Assembly: GCF_900115085.1 (NCBI RefSeq)
Contig: NZ_FOVF01000006.1
Location: forward strand, 62,001 to 126,000
Direction: 5' to 3'
DNA: 64,000 bases
Origin: Dokdonella immobilis
Lineage (GTDB): Bacteria > Pseudomonadota > Gammaproteobacteria > Xanthomonadales > Rhodanobacteraceae
This document shows, one piece after another, positions 17,260 through 25,556 of this stretch. Numbering within the stretch: the first letter of the stretch is position 1; every line of letters starts with the position of its first letter. A model generated the notes under the pieces. That model had not been told where the DNA came from, ran no database searches, and worked only from the letters and a program-made list of their open reading frames with translations. The translations under genes were made by a program, and so were the position numbers.

Positions 17260-18469
17260 CGGCTTTCTCCATTGCCTCGACCTTGCCGGTCGCGTTCCCG
17301 GAATCGGTATCGCCTGCCCGCTCGACCGGCACCGGCACGCGGTCGGCCGGAACGTTCTTCGGCTCGGCGCTGATCGTGAAGCGGTCCTTGCCGGTGCGCG
17401 GATCGGGCTGGATCTGCCCCTCCAGCTTCGGGTTGGCCAGGAACGGCGAGGCGCTGAGCACGCTGATCAGGCCCGCAGCCTCCTTGCTCTGGCCCTGTAA
17501 CTGGATCTGGTTGTTCTCGATGCTCAGGCGCTCGAGGTAGGTGTCATCGTTGAGGCGGGCGGCGAGGTCATCGAGCAGGGCGACGATGAGCGGACCGTTG
17601 CGCTTCTTTTCGGCCAGGAAGTTGGCGCCGTTGATCGAATCCTGCAGGGTCTTCTTGAGTTCGACCACTTCTTGTGCGGCAACCGCCGCCTTTTCCACTT
17701 CAGCCTGCATCGTTGCCACGGCAAGTGCGCGATTGTCGAGCGATTCGGACATGTTGAATATGAGCAGGATCAGGGCCAGCGCGAGCAGGCCGAGGTTGAT
17801 CGGCAGGCCCAGGTCGCGGCGGCGCGCCCGGCGCTCGACCGGTAGCAGGTTGACACCGCGGCGCACTCCGCCCGCCGCATCATCGCTGCGCACGTCGACG
17901 CCGTCGAACTGGATCCGCTCGCCGGCCACTGCGGCGAGCTGCGGATCGAGCAGGGCACGCGGCAGGACCACGAGTTCGACGCGCAGGCTGCGGGTGGCCG
18001 CATCGCGCGCCGCCACCCGGCTGTCGAAATAGACCTGGTCGGCCTTGAATGGGGTCTGCCGGTCCATCTCGAAGGTCAGGACCTGGCGCAGGTTCTCCTC
18101 GGCCGCGGCCGGCAGGGTCATGGTCCGGGTCAGTGCCTTCGATTCGGGCAGGCAGAAGATCGTGCGCACGCCGGGATTCTCGATCCGCGCCTGCAGTCGA
18201 CGAATCTCGGCGGCGCGCGCGTCCTCGGGCAGGTCGCGGCCAACCCGGCCGAATTCGGAAACCGTCTGATTGCGTTCGCGCAGGACGACGATGTCGGTGT
18301 CACCCACCTCGAGCAGCAGCGCTTCGGAGTGGCCGCCGAGGCGTTCGCGCCAGCGTTTCGGCAGGCAGGCAAGCAGCTCCGTGCCCCACCACGAGAAGAA
18401 TCGCGGTAGCGGTGTCTTGGCAAGGCGCGTCCGCAGACGGGCCAACAGTCTGTCCAGGGCTTCTTTCAC
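17246..18469 (-). CDS. gspL: T2SS platform protein GspL
   Basis: 407 residues. The N-terminal half is cytoplasmic and actin-like (EALLLEVGDTDIVVL, RTMTLPAAAEENLRQVLTFE), the part that binds GspE. One membrane segment follows (LGLLALALILLIFNM) and then a periplasmic ferredoxin-like domain of PilN type (LLDDLAARLNDDTYLERLSI, LISVLSASPFL). A Pro/Val-rich tail ends the protein. It starts six bases after gspK and overlaps gspM. The arrangement is diagnostic of GspL. Confidence 0.93.
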   Translation of the reverse strand: MKEALDRLLARLRTRLAKTPLPRFFSWWGTELLACLPKRWRERLGGHSEALLLEVGDTDIVVLRERNQTVSEFGRVGRDLPEDARAAEIRRLQARIENPGVRTIFCLPESKALTRTMTLPAAAEENLRQVLTFEMDRQTPFKADQVYFDSRVAARDAATRSLRVELVVLPRALLDPQLAAVAGERIQFDGVDVRSDDAAGGVRRGVNLLPVERRARRRDLGLPINLGLLALALILLIFNMSESLDNRALAVATMQAEVEKAAVAAQEVVELKKTLQDSINGANFLAEKKRNGPLIVALLDDLAARLNDDTYLERLSIENNQIQLQGQSKEAAGLISVLSASPFLANPKLEGQIQPDPRTGKDRFTISAEPKNVPADRVPVPVERAGDTDSGNATGKVEAMEKADGAP

Positions 18470-18475
18470 AGTGAG

Positions 18476-19402
18476 TTACGCGTTTTCATCGTCACGCCAG
18501 CGAAGCACCACGAAGGGTCGCCCCGCCGAATTCATGCCGCCCATGCGAATGGTTGCATCCAGCACGGTACTGGCTCCGTTCGGGAGCTTGGCACGGGATT
18601 TGACACTATACGTGAGGCCTCCACCGTCCGCCATGAGGGGGGTTCCGTCGGGCAGGGTCAGGCCCGAGCCGCCCTGGTTCAGCAAGCCCGGAGCCAGTTG
18701 CTGGCGCTGCTCGATGAGCTGCTGGGCCAGATCGGGGGTCATGCCGGGAATCGCCAGCATCGCCTCCATCGGCGCATAGGCGGCACTCGGCGTGCTGCGC
18801 CCGGAAAACATCGTGATCGCCGGCTCGATCTTCGTGTACAGATCGTAGTCCATGCCGAACACCTGCTGGATCTCCGACAGGGTTTCGAACGGGGCGTTGC
18901 GCGGGCTGTAGGGAAGTCCGACCGCCCGGTAGTCGTCGCGCTCGGCGCCATGCAGGGAGGTCAGGTCATCCGGATCGCGCCAGTCCTGGACGGCATCGGC
19001 CAGCTCCTCGGCTCTTTCCTCCTCGACGCCGACACCGACGAAGAGGTTTTTCAGCGATGCCGAATCGGCGGCGTTGATGTCGATCTTGCCGGAATCGTCG
19101 GTGAGCGAGATTTCCACCTCGACATCGTCGAAGACGAAGTGGTAGGGGCGACCGTCGGCCACCCATTTCTGCTGGGGATCGCTTTTGCTCAGTCCGTAGA
19201 CGGCGAGATTGAGGCCGGCTTCGGCCGCATATCTGGCGGTCGTGGTGTCGAACAGATGCCGGGACTGCAGGCCCTCGGTGCGCGCCACAAGTGCAAAACT
19301 GCCGAGCAGCACCGACAGCATCGCGATCGCCCACAGGACCAGGACAAAGGCCACTCCGCGGTTATGCCGGGGCGATCCGGAAGGCGGGTTGGTCAGGTTC
19401 AT
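18476..19402 (-). CDS. gspK: T2SS minor pseudopilin GspK
   Basis: 308 residues. A prepilin leader (up to HNRG) precedes VAFVLVLWAIAMLSVLLGSF; the mature protein lacks Glu5, as usual for GspK. The long alpha domain includes a helix-hairpin-helix-like region and the phrase DINAADSASLKNLF that marks the family. GspK caps the pseudopilus tip with GspI and GspJ. The ATG overlaps the gspJ stop by four bases. Confidence 0.93.
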   Translation of the reverse strand: MNLTNPPSGSPRHNRGVAFVLVLWAIAMLSVLLGSFALVARTEGLQSRHLFDTTTARYAAEAGLNLAVYGLSKSDPQQKWVADGRPYHFVFDDVEVEISLTDDSGKIDINAADSASLKNLFVGVGVEEERAEELADAVQDWRDPDDLTSLHGAERDDYRAVGLPYSPRNAPFETLSEIQQVFGMDYDLYTKIEPAITMFSGRSTPSAAYAPMEAMLAIPGMTPDLAQQLIEQRQQLAPGLLNQGGSGLTLPDGTPLMADGGGLTYSVKSRAKLPNGASTVLDATIRMGGMNSAGRPFVVLRWRDDENA

Positions 19403-20136
19403 CGGCTTGGCTTGACTCCGGCAGACTGCGCCTCGGCAGGTGTCGGCGGTGGCGGTGGCGGATCGTCGAAACGGATCTGCCCGGACTGGCGCGCAGCGCC
19501 GACGTCGAGGACCAGGGGAATTTCCATGTCGGGCCAGCCGACCAGCGCCTGGGGCTTCATTTTCAGCTGGATGCGCACCGTCACCGGCGTCACGCTCGGA
19601 TCGTCCCAGTCATCCGACCAGTCCTCGAGTTCGCCCTGGTCGTCGAGCTTGCGGTACTGGAAACGGCCACTGTCGACCTGGTCCATCAGGATGACCGGCT
19701 CGGCGTCCTCCTTGCTCAGTTTCTTCAGGTCGAATCCGTTCAGCATGGCATGGGTGAACAACAATTGCTTGCCGCCCCGCGTGCTCTTGAGTTCCAGGGT
19801 CTGCACGTAGGAACCCCCATTCGACAGATAGCCCGGCATCGGGGCGACGAAACGCATGAAATCGTGTTCGCCCTGGAACAGGAAATTGGAGCCGGTACCG
19901 CTCTCCTGCCCGAACGGCAGCGGCAGGGCGCGACTAAGCTGGTGGCGAATGAACTCCTGGGCGACGCGCAAGCGGTTGGTGCGATCGATCAATGCTTCGC
20001 CAACGTCCATGCCCTTGACCGCGGAACGGATGCCGCCGAACGCCGCCGCCAGCAGCACGCCGAGCAGCAGGATCGAGAGCATGACCTCGATCAGGGTGAA
20101 TCCGGCGCTCGGCGAGCGACTCCCGGGACGGTTCAT
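19399..20136 (-). CDS. gspJ: T2SS minor pseudopilin GspJ
   Basis: 245 residues with the class III leader and N-methylation motif AG|FTLIEVMLSILLLGVLL. The globular beta-rich domain includes the GspJ phrase VAQEFIRHQLSRALP. It belongs to the pseudopilus tip complex. A Pro-rich run (DPPPPPPTPAE) near the C-terminus is unusual and probably disordered. It overlaps gspI and gspK by four bases each. Confidence 0.93.
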   Translation of the reverse strand: MNRPGSRSPSAGFTLIEVMLSILLLGVLLAAAFGGIRSAVKGMDVGEALIDRTNRLRVAQEFIRHQLSRALPLPFGQESGTGSNFLFQGEHDFMRFVAPMPGYLSNGGSYVQTLELKSTRGGKQLLFTHAMLNGFDLKKLSKEDAEPVILMDQVDSGRFQYRKLDDQGELEDWSDDWDDPSVTPVTVRIQLKMKPQALVGWPDMEIPLVLDVGAARQSGQIRFDDPPPPPPTPAEAQSAGVKPSR

Positions 20137-20750
20137 CGTTGCCCCCGACCCGCCGGTTTCCCCGACTGCCCTGCCCGTTCGGTCGACATGCCGCGATCCC
20201 GTCGCCCGCCGCTCAGATCCGCACCCGACATCCCGCCGGGATGGTTCGGATCCGCATTCGCCGTGCGCAAGGTCGAGAACTGCGCCTGGCGTTCGTGGGA
20301 ACCGTCGCCCCAGATCACGGTGAGGACCACGTGGAACAGATCGATCTGCGGAAGCAGGGCCGCACCGGCGGCGACCGCAGGAGCGGCATTGACGGGATTG
20401 CCGGAAGGTTCGCTGGCGTTGGCTACGACCAGTTCCGGGTCGATCTGGTCGATCTGCATTTCCCAGCGATAGCTGCGATCGAATTCACCGTGGCTGCTGC
20501 CGGCTTCGACACGTTCGCCGACGCCGACGTTGTCGAGCAGGGTCTGCGCCCACAACGCCGCGCGCGTCTCGTCGGCCGAGCGCCGCGCATTGTTCATCGA
20601 CATGGTCAGGATCTGCATCAGGGCGCCGACCGCGATCGCGAAGATCACGAACGCCGCGATCATCTCGATCAGGGTGAATCCACGGGCACGTCCTGGCAGT
20701 GTCTTGCGCATGACACGCTGAGACCGCCGACTCGCGACGGAGTTCGTCAC
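20133..20750 (-). CDS. gspI: T2SS minor pseudopilin GspI
   Basis: 205 residues from a GTG at 20750 that overlaps the gspH stop (GTGA); an ATG at 20711 giving 192 residues and a shorter leader is the alternative. The prepilin motif is RG|FTLIEMIAAFVIFAIAVG. The first helix and the conserved ALWAQTLLDNVG segment fit GspI. The C-terminus is longer than usual and ends in a charged Gly/Arg-rich tail that is probably disordered. It forms the tip core with GspJ and GspK. Confidence 0.9.
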   Translation of the reverse strand: MTNSVASRRSQRVMRKTLPGRARGFTLIEMIAAFVIFAIAVGALMQILTMSMNNARRSADETRAALWAQTLLDNVGVGERVEAGSSHGEFDRSYRWEMQIDQIDPELVVANASEPSGNPVNAAPAVAAGAALLPQIDLFHVVLTVIWGDGSHERQAQFSTLRTANADPNHPGGMSGADLSGGRRDRGMSTERAGQSGKPAGRGQR

Positions 20751-21226
20751 CGTTCGTTCTCGGGCTTGTCGAGAGTGATTTCGCCGGTCAGCCAGCCGAC
20801 GTTGATCTTCCACTCGCGTTCGCCGAGAACGACGGCGATATTGCCGCCGGTCGAGCTGCCATCGGGAAAGAAGCGGATCCCACCCGATTTCTCGCCGGTC
20901 AATTCCTTCTGCGCCGTGGTCAGGCGCAGGGCCATGTCCTTGGGCAATTCGATCTCGCCCCGGCCCGGGGCCTGGTAGGTGTTCTTCTCGAGATCGAGGA
21001 CCAGCACCTTCTGCTCGCCCTTGACGATGGCTTGGCCGCGCGTATAGCGCAGGGCCGCGACCAGATCGCGGCTGGCCGCCTGGATTCGCGCCCCCGACAG
21101 GCTCTTCGCGAACGAAAAGGCGACCACGCTGGCGACGATGCCGATCAACACGATCACCACGATCATCTCGATCATGGTGAAGCCCCTGGAGCGGGGATTC
21201 GGGATTCGGGATTCGGGATTCGTCAA
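20747..21226 (-). CDS. gspH: T2SS minor pseudopilin GspH, start codon within a repeat
   Basis: About 159 residues from a TTG at 21226; a GTG further upstream is possible. The prepilin motif SRG|FTMIEMIVVIVLIGIVAS and the pattern SRDLVAALRYTRGQAIVKGE identify GspH. The 15 residues of leader before the cleavage site are encoded by heptad repeat DNA (NPESRIPNPRS), so the repeat at 21193-21345 has apparently replaced the native 5' end. No ATG or good ribosome site exists between gspG and the prepilin motif. GspH joins the pseudopilus tip to the GspG shaft. Gene identity is certain; the start is not. Confidence 0.85.
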   Translation of the reverse strand: MTNPESRIPNPRSRGFTMIEMIVVIVLIGIVASVVAFSFAKSLSGARIQAASRDLVAALRYTRGQAIVKGEQKVLVLDLEKNTYQAPGRGEIELPKDMALRLTTAQKELTGEKSGGIRFFPDGSSTGGNIAVVLGEREWKINVGWLTGEITLDKPENER

Positions 21227-21345
21227 AGGCGCCCGCTGCGACGTCTCGCGACGCGCAGCGAATCCAGGATCAGACTTCTTCGGCCCGGAATGCGAGACAT
21301 GCACGACGCTTCTCACGAATCCCCAATCCCGAATCCCGAATCCCG
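21193..21345. repeat. GGGATTC heptad element, inverted arms (gspG-gspH)
   Basis: Four heptads of GGGATTC type at 21193-21222 face an inverted array at 21316-21345. The arms can pair over about 28 bases around a 93-base core. The left arm lies in the 5' end of gspH. The arm-to-core edge (GATTCGTCAA) matches the one at 23082-23092, so these are members of one family. Confidence 0.85.
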
Positions 21346-21350
21346 TCGCT

Positions 21351-21773
21351 TTACTCCCAACTTCCGTAATCCTTGTTCGTGCTGTCGCCGCCGGGCTTGC
21401 CGTCCTTGCCGAGGAAGATGATGTCGAAGTCGCGACCGGCGTCGCCGGGCTTCTTGTAGACGAACGGATTGCCGAACGGATCCTTGAGATCGGCTTCCTT
21501 TGCATAGGGGCCCAAGCCTTCGCGTTTGGTCAGGTCTTCGAGCGAATTCGGATACGATCCAACCGCCATCTGGTATTGCTCGACCGCGCCGGTCAGCTTC
21601 TTGACCTGGATCGTGCCGGAGTTGTACTTGGCTCCCCCGAATTGCCCCATGACATTGCCGCCGACGATGGCGATGACGATGCCGAGCAGGACGATCACGG
21701 CGATCATTTCCATCAGGGTGAAGCCCGCGGCGCGCGGAATCGGGCGCAGGTTGCGCAGGGATCGGTTGTTCAT
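21351..21773 (-). CDS. gspG: T2SS major pseudopilin GspG
   Basis: 140 residues. The prepilin motif AAG|FTLMEMIAVIVLLGIV is followed by the classic GspG domain (GAVEQYQMAVGSYPNSLEDL, KDPFGNPFVY) with a C-terminal calcium-loop region (FLGKDGKPGG). It polymerises into the pseudopilus shaft. ATG 21773 is chosen over an ATG at 21788 that overlaps the gspF stop, because AGGAG lies seven bases before it. The family is typically 140-150 residues long. Confidence 0.96.
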   Translation of the reverse strand: MNNRSLRNLRPIPRAAGFTLMEMIAVIVLLGIVIAIVGGNVMGQFGGAKYNSGTIQVKKLTGAVEQYQMAVGSYPNSLEDLTKREGLGPYAKEADLKDPFGNPFVYKKPGDAGRDFDIIFLGKDGKPGGDSTNKDYGSWE

Positions 21774-21784
21774 GATCGCACTCC

Positions 21785-23002
21785 TCATTGAATCGAACTG
21801 GTCAGTTTAAGGATCGGCAGGATGATCGCCATCATGATGATCGCGACGACCACGGTCATGACCACGGTCGTCGCCGGCACCAGGGCGGCGAGCAGGCGCT
21901 CCAGCGTGTTGCGTACCTCGATGTCGAACGTATCGGCGACCTTCAGCAGCATCGTGTCCAGCTCGCCGGATTCCTCGCCGACGCTGATCATCTGCAGGGC
22001 AAGCTTGGGAAATTGCTTGGACTGGGACAAGGCGAAACCGAGGCCGCTGCCGGTTTTCACCTCCTCGCTGGCCTTTTCGACCGCGATGCCGAGGAAAGAG
22101 TTTCCCATGACGTTGCGGGCCACGTTCAGGGCACCGAGCAGGGGCACGCCATTCTTGAGCAGGGTACCGAGCGTGCGCGACAGGCGCGCCGTCTCGAGCT
22201 TGCGTACGAGTTCACCGGCGATGCGCAGCTTCAGCAGGCGCTCGTCGATGGCCAGGCGACTGTCCGGGTCGGCCAGCTTGCGCCGGAACCAGGCGATGAA
22301 AAAGACCAGCCCGGCCAGCATCAGCCACCAGAAATTCTGCAGGGTGGAGCCGACCCCGACGACGATGCGCGTGAGCAGCGGCAGCTCGACGTCCATGTCG
22401 GCGAACATCTGCTCGAACTGCGGCACGACGACGACGAGCAGGACGAACAGCGACACGAGGACCATGCCGACCAGGAAGGCGGGATAGATCAGCGCATTGA
22501 TCACGCTCGACTTGAGTGCGCGCGAACGCTCGAGATAATCGGCCAGGCGGCGCAAGGTGTCTTCCAGCGATCCGCCGGCCTCGCCGGCGCGGACCATGTT
22601 GACGTACAGGCGCGAGAACGTGCCACGCTCCGCTTCGAGCGCGTCGGACAGCGTCGCGCCGCCGCGGACCAGGTCGCGCACGCGCTCGAGCAGATTGCGC
22701 GCCTTCTCGCTTTCCGGGAGATCGAGCAGGATCTGCAGGGCGCGATCGAGCGGCTGGCCGGCGCCGAGCAGGGTCGCCAGCTGCTGGGTGAACTGGACGA
22801 TCTGCGCCTCGCTCAGGGTCGGCCGCTTCATCAAGGCCGCGAGCAGGCCGCCCGAATCGACGCTGTCGGCATCGCGCACGTCGAGCGGGATATTGCCGGC
22901 GTCCTGCAGCTTGCTGATGACCTCGTCTTCCGAGGCCACATCCATCTGACCCTCGAGGGTCTCGCCAGACGGTGTGACGGCCTTGTAGTGGTAGAGGGTC
23001 AT
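21785..23002 (-). CDS. gspF: T2SS inner-membrane platform protein GspF
   Basis: 405 residues with two copies of the T2SSF domain, each ending in membrane segments: N-terminal cytoplasmic part (YHYKAVTPSGETLEGQ), LATLLGAGQPLDRAL and FTQQL in the first copy, TLLKNGVPLLGALNV and GEESGELDTML in the second. Three membrane segments are visible near 170-200, 220-245 and 375-400. GspF is the polytopic core of the assembly platform. The gspF-gspE gap of 163 bp is filled with repeat DNA. Confidence 0.96.
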   Translation of the reverse strand: MTLYHYKAVTPSGETLEGQMDVASEDEVISKLQDAGNIPLDVRDADSVDSGGLLAALMKRPTLSEAQIVQFTQQLATLLGAGQPLDRALQILLDLPESEKARNLLERVRDLVRGGATLSDALEAERGTFSRLYVNMVRAGEAGGSLEDTLRRLADYLERSRALKSSVINALIYPAFLVGMVLVSLFVLLVVVVPQFEQMFADMDVELPLLTRIVVGVGSTLQNFWWLMLAGLVFFIAWFRRKLADPDSRLAIDERLLKLRIAGELVRKLETARLSRTLGTLLKNGVPLLGALNVARNVMGNSFLGIAVEKASEEVKTGSGLGFALSQSKQFPKLALQMISVGEESGELDTMLLKVADTFDIEVRNTLERLLAALVPATTVVMTVVVAIIMMAIILPILKLTSSIQ

Positions 23003-23010
23003 GGGTTCGG

Positions 23011-23161
23011 GGGCCGGGATTCGAGATTCGAGATTCGGGATTGGAAAGAGCGGAGATGCATATTGTCGCGAGGTGCCGGCTTCTTGACGAATCCCGAATC
23101 CCGAATCCCGAATCTCGGCTCCTCGCCCAATCCCGAATCTCGAATCCCGAATCCCGGCCCC
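23011..23161. repeat. GGGATTC heptad element (gspE-gspF)
   Basis: The left arm (23014-23044) faces two inverted arrays (23088-23118 and 23127-23161) of GGGATTC and GAGATTC heptads. The outer edges read GGGCCGGGA and its complement. A core of about 43 bases lies between the first two arms. In the RNA this would form a long hairpin between gspE and gspF. Confidence 0.85.
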
Positions 23162-23165
23162 ACGG

Positions 23166-24911
23166 TCATCCCTCCTGCGTCACGCGCAGGATTTCCTCGA
23201 TCGTTGTCTGCCCGGCGAGGGCCTTGACCAGACCGTCCTCGTACATCGTGCGCATGCCTTCGGCGCGGGCCTGGGCCTCGATTTCGCCCATGCCGGCGTG
23301 TTGCATGATCAGGCGGCGGATCGCGTCGGTCATGACCAGGAATTCCATGATCGTCGTGCGTCCGTAATAGCCGCTCGGATAGGCCTGGGTCGGTACCGGC
23401 TTGTAGAGCTTGATCGGCCGCTCGCTGGTCAGCTTATCGAGGCCGAATTCCCGGATGACCTCGGGCAGCGCCTCGTAGCTCTGGGCGCTCTCGCGATCGA
23501 GGCGGCGCAACAGGCGCTGGGCAAGGATGCCGTTGACCGTCGAGGTCAGCAGGTAGTCCTCCACGCCCATGTCGAGCAAACGGGTAATGCCGCCCGCGGC
23601 ATTGTTGGTATGCAGCGTGGAGAGGACGAGATGGCCGGTCAGCGCCGACTGGATCGCGATCTTCGCGGTTTCCAGATCGCGCATTTCGCCGATCATGATG
23701 ATGTCGGGGTCCTGGCGCACGATCGATCGCAGCGCGTGCGAGAAGTCGAGGCCAATGGACGGCTTGGCCTGGATCTGGTTGATGCCTTCGATCTGGTACT
23801 CGACCGGATCCTCGACCGTGATGATCTTGACGTCGGGCGTGTTGAGCTTGCTCAACGCCGTGTACAGCGTGGTCGTCTTGCCCGAGCCGGTCGGGCCGGT
23901 GACCAGCAGGATGCCGTGCGGCAGTTCGAGCACCTTGGTGAACTTGGGCAGGAACTCGTCGGTGAAGCCAAGCGTGTGGAAGTCGAACACGACCGCTTCG
24001 CGATCGAGGATACGCATGACCACCGATTCGCCGTGCGAGGTCGGCACCGTGGAGACGCGCAGGTCGAGCTCCTTGCCCTGCACGCGGATCATGATGCGGC
24101 CATCCTGCGGCAGGCGGCGCTCGGCGATGTTGAGCTTGGCCATGATCTTGACGCGCGAGATCACCGCAGCGGTCGAAGCGGCCGGCGGCGACTCGACCTC
24201 GTGCAGCACGCCATCGATGCGGTAGCGCACCTTGAGGCGGCTTTCGAACGGCTCGATGTGGATGTCCGAAGCACGCTGCTCCACCGCACGCTGGATGACC
24301 AGGTTGACCAGGCGGATCACCGGCGCCTCGGAGGCGAGGTCGCGCAGATGTTCGATGTCATCCTCGCTGCGCGCGTTGTCGTCGCTGAGGCTCTCCACGA
24401 TCGAACCCATCGCCGAGCGGCCCTGGCCGTAGAAACGCTCGATCAGGTCGTCGATTTCAGGGCGCAGGCCGACGCACAGGCTGACCGAGCGGCCGGTTGC
24501 CAGTTCGATGGCTTCCAGAGGGTAGTGGTCGGCCGGATCGGCGATCAGCAGCTTGACCTCGGTTTCGGTCTCGCCGATCGGCACCACGTGATGGTGCTTG
24601 AGGAACCGCACCGAGAGCTGCACGCTCGGCGGCGGCGATTCGGGAAAATCCTTGGCCAGCAGGAGGGGCAGACCCATGATTTCGGCGACGGCGTCGGCCA
24701 TCTCGCGCTCGGAAACCAGGCCCAGCCGGGTCAGCAGGGCGACCAGGCGACCGGAAGGATCCTCCTCGTGCAGGCGCCGACCGCGGGCCAGGTCGGCTTC
24801 CTTCAGGCGCCCCTTGGCGACCAGGAACTGGCAGATTCGCTCGTCCAGGGCCGGCCCACTGAGCTTGGGTGCCTCGCTGGCGGGCGGTGGCATTTCGGTG
24901 ACGACCGACAT
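23166..24911 (-). CDS. gspE: T2SS secretion ATPase GspE
   Basis: 581 residues. An N-terminal GspE-N domain (LGLVSEREMADAVAEIMGLPLL) binds GspL. The ATPase core has Walker A GPTGSGKTT near residue 338, an aspartate box (ITVEDPVEYQIEG), Walker B (PDIIMIGEMRDLETA) and a His box (LVLSTLHTNNA). The tetracysteine zinc site normally found between the His box and GRTxIxE is absent: the segment before GYYGRTTIMEF contains no Cys. The enzyme drives pseudopilus assembly. The start, ATG 24911, is three bases after the upstream gene's stop, so that gene may share the transcript. Confidence 0.95.
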   Translation of the reverse strand: MSVVTEMPPPASEAPKLSGPALDERICQFLVAKGRLKEADLARGRRLHEEDPSGRLVALLTRLGLVSEREMADAVAEIMGLPLLLAKDFPESPPPSVQLSVRFLKHHHVVPIGETETEVKLLIADPADHYPLEAIELATGRSVSLCVGLRPEIDDLIERFYGQGRSAMGSIVESLSDDNARSEDDIEHLRDLASEAPVIRLVNLVIQRAVEQRASDIHIEPFESRLKVRYRIDGVLHEVESPPAASTAAVISRVKIMAKLNIAERRLPQDGRIMIRVQGKELDLRVSTVPTSHGESVVMRILDREAVVFDFHTLGFTDEFLPKFTKVLELPHGILLVTGPTGSGKTTTLYTALSKLNTPDVKIITVEDPVEYQIEGINQIQAKPSIGLDFSHALRSIVRQDPDIIMIGEMRDLETAKIAIQSALTGHLVLSTLHTNNAAGGITRLLDMGVEDYLLTSTVNGILAQRLLRRLDRESAQSYEALPEVIREFGLDKLTSERPIKLYKPVPTQAYPSGYYGRTTIMEFLVMTDAIRRLIMQHAGMGEIEAQARAEGMRTMYEDGLVKALAGQTTIEEILRVTQEG

Positions 24912-24914
24912 CAG

Positions 24915-25556
24915 TTACTCCTGCGCATCATTGTTTGGACCCGGCAAACCGGCCGCCGGTTCCGCAACAGGATGCACCAGGGACTCGATGAATGCTCGGT
25001 TCAGGCCAATCCAGAGCGCGACCGGCATGACCGCCGGCAGGATCAGATAGCCGAACTGGTAGGCTAGGGCGATGCTGTCCGGGGCTATGCCCGCGCCGAC
25101 GATCGCATTGGCCCCGGCCGCCCCGGAATCGAAGGCCAGCATCTTGAAGGACTCGGCGACGACGCCGAAGGCCTGGGCGAGCCACATCGCGCTCAGGGCA
25201 ATGGCGAACTGCACGAGCCGGCGGCGGATCGTGATCGGCGTGGCCATGGCCAGGCCGCTGAACAGGGGCAGCGAATAACCGTAGAGCAGCGGATTCTGCA
25301 CGAGCACGAGTTCGCCGATACCGCTGCGTCCGTCCGGGGCGGTCTGGTTGACCAGAAGATGCGTGGTCACTTCCATGCTGTGCCCGCTCTGCACGACATC
25401 GGAGAACAGGGTCGGCCAGATCGACAGCAGGGCCAGTTTCGCCATCTGCACGACCGGCCAGACCAGCGGCGAGGAAAAGGCGAACCAGATGAAGAAGCTC
25501 AGGGGCAGCCAGAGCAAGGCACGCAGGCCCAGTCCGCGGATCGGCGACACGGCCAT
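24915..25556 (-). CDS. Multi-pass membrane protein, probably exosortase H-associated
   Basis: 213 residues with about four hydrophobic segments (ALLWLPLSFFIWFAF, LVQFAIALSAMWLAQAF, FGYLILPAVMPVALWIG). Phrases such as NPLLYGYSLPLF, ESFKMLAFD and ALAYQFGYLILPAVMPV resemble what I remember of the 'exosortase H-associated membrane protein' family; this is recall, not a search result. The ATG overlaps the purL stop (TGATG) and its own stop is three bases from gspE, so it bridges purL and the T2SS operon. No exosortase gene lies in the window, but two proteins with IPTL-CTERM-like tails do. If the family call is wrong it remains an unknown membrane protein. Confidence 0.6.
   Translation of the reverse strand: MAVSPIRGLGLRALLWLPLSFFIWFAFSSPLVWPVVQMAKLALLSIWPTLFSDVVQSGHSMEVTTHLLVNQTAPDGRSGIGELVLVQNPLLYGYSLPLFSGLAMATPITIRRRLVQFAIALSAMWLAQAFGVVAESFKMLAFDSGAAGANAIVGAGIAPDSIALAYQFGYLILPAVMPVALWIGLNRAFIESLVHPVAEPAAGLPGPNNDAQE

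Noticed and set aside
21227-21505. Longer gspH frame reaching into gspG
   Set aside because: It would run antiparallel to nothing known and overlap gspG coding sequence; the residues upstream of the leader are not pseudopilin-like.
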